From Meghimatium bilineatum (lineage: Eukaryota; Mollusca; Gastropoda; Stylommatophora; Philomycidae), in NCBI GenBank assembly GCA_034231615.1, contig CM067317.1, forward strand, positions 46,433,876-46,497,875: a stretch of 64,000 bases of DNA. Reading direction: 5' to 3'. The notes beneath the pieces are model-generated. The model was not told the DNA's origin. It did no database searches and saw only the letters and a list, made by a program, of their open reading frames with translations. This document shows positions 11,801 to 20,800 of the stretch, one piece after another; the stretch's first letter is position 1; each line of letters begins with the position of its first letter. The position numbers and the translations under genes were made by a program.

Positions 11801-14800
11801 TCCTTTGGAGACTAAACATACATCCATAAACCCCCAAACACAACCATGCCTTTGAGACAACAACCTTATACAAGTCTGGGTATGACCTCGGTTACTATAC
11901 TGAGGAGGACCTGTGCTTGTATCAGAAAAGCTATTGGCTGTCAAGAAGTAACTGCTCACAGCACAGCCAATGGAATTACTTCATCATCATAACTACAAGT
12001 GATTTACAGTTGGTCTACGTGTATTTCAAAAATGTTCAAACTAAACATTTCTCGAAATTGTAATCGTGCAACAATAAACAATGTACATGGTATACCAGTA
12101 TAAATATTGGTATAAGTAAATCTTATAGGTGAGATAAAGAACAGGATAGCACAAGCCAAACCAACATTTCAAAAAATGAGAAACATTCTATGCAATGGAG
12201 TAATATCAATGCAAACACAAGTTTGAGTGCTAGGACGTTATATTGAGTCAATCCTTCTTTTTGGAAGCAAAGCATGAACAGTAAACAAAAGGTGCCCAAG
12301 ATAAGCTGGAGGTAACTGAGATGTAATTTTTTTTTTAAATGATGAAAATTCTATGGACAGCCAAGAAAACTAATGTAGAAGTTCTCTGAGATGGAGTAAA
12401 ACAACAAAAATTATAGCAAAGATTGGAAACAGACAATCTAGAGTTTTAGGGCATGTGATGAGAAAAGTAAAATTTTAACATTTAGTAATCTCTGGAAAGA
12501 TCAAGGGGAGAAGAGACAGAAGAAGACAATGAGAGAAATTACTGGATGGGTTGTCACCCTGGCACAAAAAGAAGTCACCCACTGAACTTATTAATAACGC
12601 AAAAACAGAGAGTTGTGGAGAAGCACGATCACCTACGCCCCTCAGCATGGCACTTGATGCTTATTGATAGGTAAATCTTCATAGAACTTAAAAAATACAT
12701 ATCTTGAAATATGACATATGTCATTGACATTGGACAATATGACATTGGAATACCTATTTCAATATCACAGAGATCTAAGGCAGGGGTGGACAACCTTTTT
12801 TTAGATCATGGATCAAATTCAGGTCAGCCAGGAAGAATGAGTTGGGGTTAATAGCAAATGAAATTATTTTTTTTATTGAATTCGTTCTCAAACTCCCACC
12901 AGATCTCAATTACAGCAGGACAAAGGTCCTACAAGATATCCAGCAGGATGTAGTCCAGAGAACGGAAACATGTTGTGTCACAGTTTTATTTGCGTCATGG
13001 CCCAACATATCCTACTTCGGCTGTTGGTATTACTTCAGTTTAACTACTTTAACTAAACATTGGACGTCTGTAACTATATTAATAGTACAGTCAACCAGCT
13101 ATACAAGAAAACTGTTCTTGTACCTACCTGGTGGTAATTTCAAAGCTACCTAACCACAGTCACGAATGCTTGACCTTTTGTGGCTGTCTTTCATCTCTAT
13201 CATCATGACCACAGGATGTGAGAATGTTGGAATATGTAAAGAGTTTTTTAAAAATTAAACTTATATATTCATTGATCCGTTGCAGAGTGTTCCTGATTTT
13301 TTAAATATGCTGATTCGGAATATGGTATCCTGCTTTTTATCACAACATAGAACCAGCCATCTGAATCATTGGTCAACATTGAAATTGTTACGGCATTGAA
13401 ATCATTACTGACTTAATAAGATAAGCTGATTTCAGCTGTGTGCTTCAGCCGTATTAAGCCCAGTCGGAAAGGTTGAGCATTTAAAATATTTCAGACTTTG
13501 TACAAGACAGTTTAAGCTACTGTTACATAAAACTGTTATTATTTTATCCATTTATGTACAATACACAACAGTAATGCCTTGACATTGCGTTAATTTCGTG
13601 GGCAATTTCTGCTATATCTGTGGGGAAGAAACATTTGCCAAACAGAAGAAAATCTCAGTTCTCAAGTGAAGAACGTATAACATCTTTACTTCGGATACAA
13701 GGTTGGTGGCCAAGACAAGCCTTGGGCACCACCGCACATATGCTATGCTACATGTACAACACAGATTTCACAATGGTTTAATGGCAAAAGACAAGCAATG
13801 CCATTTGCTGTCCCAGGTGTGGAGTGAGAGCCAAGAAACCACAAAACTGACTGCTAATTCTGCTTGGTTCCTCTTCTTTCCGGCAGAATAATGAAAAAAA
13901 AAGAAGTTGATAATAGTCTACTCAAATAGTCTATTTCATCTGCATTGAGACCAATTCCACATAGTGAGTGACTTCCTATTCAAGAACCTCCAGCATAATG
14001 TTCTCTTGATTCATCTGATGAGGACAATGGTGAGCTGACCTGTTCTTCTCCTGGTCCATCAGCATGCAGTGATCCAGATTTTCATTGTGGTGGACTGAAG
14101 AGACAGGCAAAGAAATCCATGCTGTAGTCAATGCCTTGATTTTTTACAGGTATTAACCATTGCATTATTACTATTGGCATGCATTTCTTGATGTAAACAT
14201 TAATTTTTGCAGATTACAAAAAACTAGAGCCAATTTTGCAATTTGACTGTCATATTCATACTCAGCACTTCAAAATTTATAAGAAATTCCCACTTCAGAC
14301 AGATATGCCGGGCCATTGGCACAAATAAAACGGCAACACAACGCATTTCCATCCTGCTGGAAATCTAGTAGGACTATGTTCTTGCTACAAGGGAGATCCA
14401 GCGGGAGTGTGAGAATTAACACTGAAGAAGAAGAGGAAGAAGATAAGAAATAACTAATATCATTTCAGTAACATATCTTTTGTAAAAATTTGTTGACCAG
14501 GATGTCATGATACTTCACAGTATACAAAAATCAGTGGACAGGTTTCTACGGAACAAATAGCTAACATGATTAAACGGAACGAAATTCCGATAAAGACGCA
14601 TATATCGATGCATCCAATATTCTACACGTGCGATGAGAGCCCCTGACCAATCGACATGAGCGCTGCACACTGAGTGGGAGATGGATGGCCAGTTCATCAC
14701 AAGCAAATCGCTAGATCGGTATTTTAAGTTACGACTTTTTAAGTTTCCGAGATAGTGCAATAGCATATGAAATTTAAAAGTCAGACTTTTGTCACGTGAT

Positions 14801-17800
14801 TTGTCCACTGATTCTTGTATTGTACCTACTTGACTTTATACACTAAATATTATTGATCCTAACGAACGCAAAACAACATAAATAATGACTCACCTTTCCT
14901 TTAAGAATCTTATAAACAAGAGAATTCATGTCTTTAGCATTGAAAGCGTGTTTGAGTGTTGTCATCTCATAGACACAGCAGCCCAATGCCCACACATCAG
15001 ACTGTTAGGGAAATCAATACATTCAAAATGATTAATGTTTTTTTCTTTACATTCAATCACAAACTCCCACTGGATCACTATTGTAGCAAGACAATGGTCC
15101 TACTAGATTTCCAGCCGGATATAGTCCAAAGAATGGAAATGCATTGTGTTACAGTTTTATTTGTGCAAATGGAAGTGGTTAATTAGGTAATTGTTAGGGG
15201 TCCCATTTATCACAACAACAACAACAGAATATTGTGCAAACAATTACAGTAAACTGTGTGTTGTCAGAGAGGGCTTGAAAGGGAAACAAAGAATAGATAC
15301 ACTATGACCTGCCATGCATGTTGTAAAAGTTAGCTAAGGTCGGCTAAGGATGATTTTTGAAGTCGAGATACCTGTCCTACTCTATGGGTCAATGTGATCT
15401 AAAAGCCAAGCTCACATTGGATGTGTTTTGTGAAAAGGTGCAGATATCACAGCAAAGATGTAAACAATAATACAACAAATCCTACCCTTTGGATTAGATC
15501 AGGATAACCAGTAGGAGTTTTAGAAGAAATGCAGAAGAAGAAATTAACAGAATATTGTACAAACCTATTTCATTATTGCAGAAATCGATTGCTTACATAT
15601 GTAGCAACAATCATCCTGACTGTAACAGACTGCCATACACATGTGTAACAACAAACATTCTGACTTTTAACAAACTTCCACACACATGTGTAACAATAAA
15701 CTTTCTAACTGTAACAAACTGTTGTACAGATGTGTAATAATAAACATTTTACCTCAACAAACTATCACATACATATGTAACAATAAACTTATATGGCTGT
15801 AACAAACTGTTGTACATGTGTAACAAGTGCTGCATTATGGTAACATGTCTAATTACCTTATGATTGTATGGCTTATTAGAGAACAGCTCAGGACTCATAT
15901 AGTAAGGTGTTCCTATCAATGTTGTAGCCATCGAGTTAGCACTATCCAAAATTCTGAAACAGAACATCACAATATTTTTAATACCTAGGTTGGATAGATT
16001 GAAAAGATGTAGAGGATTCATTTTACTGTGCTTGGGTTTCCCCATATGTACTCTGCCCTTCTCAAAAAGCGGCATGCCACTTGCAGAGAGTAGAACTCAT
16101 AACATAGTTTCAATAATTAATCCCCAGGGTACTCAGAGAAAAATCCACTTTGTAAACAAGACGTCACTAGCAGGATTCCAACCTGTGACCTCTTGATCAC
16201 AAGGCAAGTCATTACACTAGGAAGATCCCCTACTTTTGATAAATCAGTAATTGATTCTTTAAGAACTTTATCATAATTTCGGTGTAAAATAAATTAACAA
16301 ACACAAATATTAGCCAGCTTAATTTTGGGGCAATTTTGAATCGTTAATGGGTGTCCTGGTTTTCTTATTTCTAAAATCGCATCACGCTGCTCATGTGGTA
16401 AAAAATATATTTATTATTAAATCATAGTGGACCAAGCGACAGCCTATTAGTTGTTTTTCCCTATATATCCTATATTATATGTCCTTGGTCCACTAAGAGT
16501 TTATGCTTGTATTTGCACACATACCGGTATATTCTTATTGTTCAGAAACATGGAGAGACAACAAGAAAAGTACAAACATACATCATAGGTCTTAGGATTC
16601 TTATTTTTTAGAATAAAGTTTTAAATGGAATGATAAAACCACAAATGAAGGACTCGTACAGAGAACTAAAGAAACTCCAATGGAGGAAGAATAAAGAAAT
16701 GGTGCTGAGATGGATAGGACATATATTATGAACTCAAACGGAGAGTATTGTAAGACAAGCATTGTTCTAGAATACACAGGTACAGAGAACAATAGCAACA
16801 CCAAGAAATACCTGGAGGAATGAATTTGATGCAGAGACACCAAGGCTTGCTAAAACATGGCAAAAGTTGGAAGCAATAGCTGAACATAGAACAAGATGGT
16901 GGAATTTTGTTGAGACCCTCTGCTCTGCAAGGAAGTAAAAGTTGTACAGATGGCATAGATAGTATCTACATATAAATGTCTTGCATACCTTGCAATGCCC
17001 AGATCTCCAATTTTGATAATTTTACTCTTGGTTAGAAATATATTCTGAGTCTTCAAGTCGCGGTGTAGTATATTTCTCTCATGCATGTACTGCAAGAGAA
17101 ACAGGTATGATTCAATTATGTGTGTGAAACACTGACGGGGAGTGTAAGGTGTGTAACATAGCATGAATAGTGAGGTGTGTAACATTGATAAATAGTGTGA
17201 GGTGTCTGTGTGTGCATAACATAGATAGGGAGTGTGAGCTATGTGTATGTTACATAAAAAGTAGCGTGAGGTGTGTAACATACACTGGGAGAGTGAGGTG
17301 TGTAACATAAACTGCGAGAGTGAGGTGCGTTACACACTGGGAGTGTGAGATGTAACATACATTGGGAGTGTGAGATATGTAACATACACTGGAAGTGTGA
17401 GGTGTGAAAAATACACTGGAAGTGTGAGGTGTGTAACATACACTGGGAGTGAGGTGTGTAACATACACTGGAAGTGTGAGGTGTGTAACACACTGGGAGT
17501 GTGAGGTGCTACATACATTGGGAGTGTGAGGTTTGTAACACACTGGGAGTGTGAGGTGTTACATACATGGGGAGTGTGAGGTTTGTAACATACAATGGGA
17601 GTGTGTGGTGTTACATGTTGTTCATTCATCACAAGTGATGATGACCATTTGTTACATCCACTTTTGAAAATTTAATAAGAGTTATATCCTTGATTATGAG
17701 TTCGTAGATGGCTAATGAGCCCTACACAAGCTGTAAATGTCCTTGGACAGCTCGAACATGGAATGACGACTGTAGACGAATCTTGGTCTATCCGTGAATT

Positions 17801-20800
17801 TCTAGCTGCTCTCCGCTGTTGAGCTCCTCATTTCTTCTCTTTTCACAAGATGATGTGCTCTTTTTTATTGTAGAACGCCATGCAGATCTATTTTGTGAAA
17901 GTTCTTCCTATGTATCGTGGTCTATTTCAAAGGCTTTCAGTGAGTTCTTTAACGAGTCCTTGTAGCGCATCTTTTGGCCATCTTGAGATAATGTACCCTT
18001 CTCCAGCTCACCATAGAGAAGTATCTTTGGCAGACAATGGTCTGGCATACGCACCAAATGACCTGTCCAACGAATCTCGTGTTACATACATTGGGAGTGT
18101 GAGGCGTGTAACATATAATGGGAGTGTGAGGTGTGTAACACAATGGGAGTGTGAGATGTGTAACATACAATGGGAGTGTGAAGTGTGTAACATACAATGG
18201 GAGTGTGAGATGTGTAACACAATGGGAGTGTGAGATGTGTAACATACAATGGGAGTGTGAGATGTGTAACACACAATGGGAGTGTGAGGTGTGTAACATA
18301 CAATGGGAGTATAAGGTGTGTGTAAAATACAGGAAGAGTGAGGTGTGTAACAGACAAGAAGTATGAGGTGTGTAACAGACAAGAAGTATGAGGTGTGTAA
18401 CACAGACAGGGAGTGTAAGATGTGTGGGGTAACATAGACAGGAAATGTGAGGTGTGTGTGTGTGTGTGTGTGTGTTAAAGATGATGAGAATGAAGTAATA
18501 CCTTTAGTTGTGAGCAGATAGCTCTTGATGACCCATAGCCTTTCTGACATAAGTACAGGCCCCCTTGAGTAACCGATATGACACCCAAACTCATATAACG
18601 TTTTCTGTCCCAGGCATGGTTGAGTTTTTCTGGATACATGTTTAGTCCTTGAAGGGAGGCATTTGAGTACAGCAGTATCCCATGATCATCAGATCCTTGA
18701 TGAATATACTTCTGGGCCAACTAGTTCATCATTCTTGTCAGATGTGTTGACTGCTCTGTAGTTATGGCACACCCAGCATTTCTCCTCCACCCTGCCACAA
18801 AAGGGCAAAGGTGCAATGTTTTTGGCCTACATCACTGTCATCCATGGGAACCATTTGACAGAAGACAAAAGTAAGAAATCAAGACAAGCCAGGCGGTGAT
18901 GGTGATATTTCTCACAGTTGACAGGATGTCAGCCTAACCCCCCAACTTTACTTAGTCACCTACTACAATTGCCTGGAAAGAAGGCAATGGTCGTAATCTT
19001 TGCAGCCTGAAGTAGAAGTCCAGGCCACAGTTGCCACATGGATGGTGTCAAATACAAACAGAGAGTGTAAGATATTTATGTGTGTCCAAACATAAATGTT
19101 GTCTGCATTAAGAACTGTAGTTTGTTTAATACTTGTTATTTTTTTTAGAAATCTACATACCTTAAGCTTGTTAATTCTTGAGAAATCTACATACTTTATG
19201 CTTGTTATTTATTAAGAAATCTACATACTTTATGCTTGTTATTTATTGAGAAATCTACATACCTTAAGATTGTTATTTATTGAGAAATCTACATACCTTA
19301 AGATTGTTATTTATTGAGAAATCTACATACCTTAAGATTGTTATTTATTGAGAAATCTACATACCTTAAGATTGTTATTTATTGAGAAATCTACATACTT
19401 TATGCTTGTTATTTATTGAGAAATCTACATACTTTATGCTTGTTATTTATTGAGAAATCTATATACTTAAAAGTTGTTAGTTCATGAGAAATCTACATAT
19501 ATATGTGTTTTGTACTTGATCAAAGCCTCATAGTGGTGTTGAACAAATACATTTAGAGAATTTGATGCAATTGACGTAATTTTTATAAGGAGAGTTACTA
19601 GCAGAGTTGGTAGAGAAAAAAAGGATGTATCACTCTTGGTGGCCAATGCTGCATGGAATATAAGGTTCAAGTATTGTGTAGCCTAATTTGTAGAGCAAAT
19701 AAATCAGCAATTTTCAGTTTGCATATTATATCTAATCTAACTACTCATTCATCACATCAGTATTTTTGCCATTCCATACTTATCTTTAAAATAGTTCATG
19801 TTTCATCCACATTTTCGCTATCCATACATTTTATTATTTTATTGTTTCTTTATCCTGTATTTTTCTGGATAAAGAATATAATAATAATAATAATAATAAG
19901 ATGCATAACCTATCAGTTTGCTCGGGATGCTAGATTGGAGACATGAGCACAACTCGGGATGCTAGATTGGAGACATGAGCACAACTCGGGATGCTAGATT
20001 GGAGGCATGAGCACAACTCGGGATGCTAGATTGGAGACATGAGCACAACTCTGGATGCTAGATTGGAGACATGAGCACAACTCTGGATGCTAGATTGGAG
20101 ACATGAGCACAACTCTGGATGCTAGATTGGAGACATGAGCACAACTCGGGATGCTAGATTGGAGACATGAGCACAACTCTGGATGCTAGATTGGAGGCAT
20201 GAGCACAACTCTGGATGCTAGATTGGAGACATGAGCACAACTCTGGATGCTAGATTGGAGACATGAGCACAACTCGGGATGCTAGATTGGAGACATGAGC
20301 ACAACTCGGGATGCTAGATTGGAGACATGAGCACAACTCGGGATGCTAGATTGGAGACATGAGCACAACTCGGGATGCTAGATTGGAGACATGAGCACAA
20401 CTCTGGATGCTAGATTGGAGACATGAGCACAACTCAGGATGCTAGATTGGAGACATGAGCACAACTCTGGATGCTAGATTGGAGGCATGTGCACAACTTG
20501 GGATGCTAGATTGGAGACATGAGCACAAAAGAATCCTCCAAACATATCTGTCCCCAGCAATTCAGACGAGTTGAATATGTTGCATATACAAGTTATAACA
20601 TGAGCCATAGCAGTGCAATGTTAACCCTTGAAACACTGACTGGCTCATGAGCAAAAAATACACAAACACAATATCCCAACAGATTGTAGTTATTTTAACA
20701 TAAATAAGACACACATTTTCTTACATATATTTATAATCTAACTAATTATGTTGTGTTATATAACATTATATAATAGAAATGATCACAACACACAAACGTA

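Noticed and set aside
330..20528. CRISPR-like arrays among the regular tandem repeats
   Set aside because: Units are head-to-tail with no unique spacers, in a eukaryotic genome with introns.
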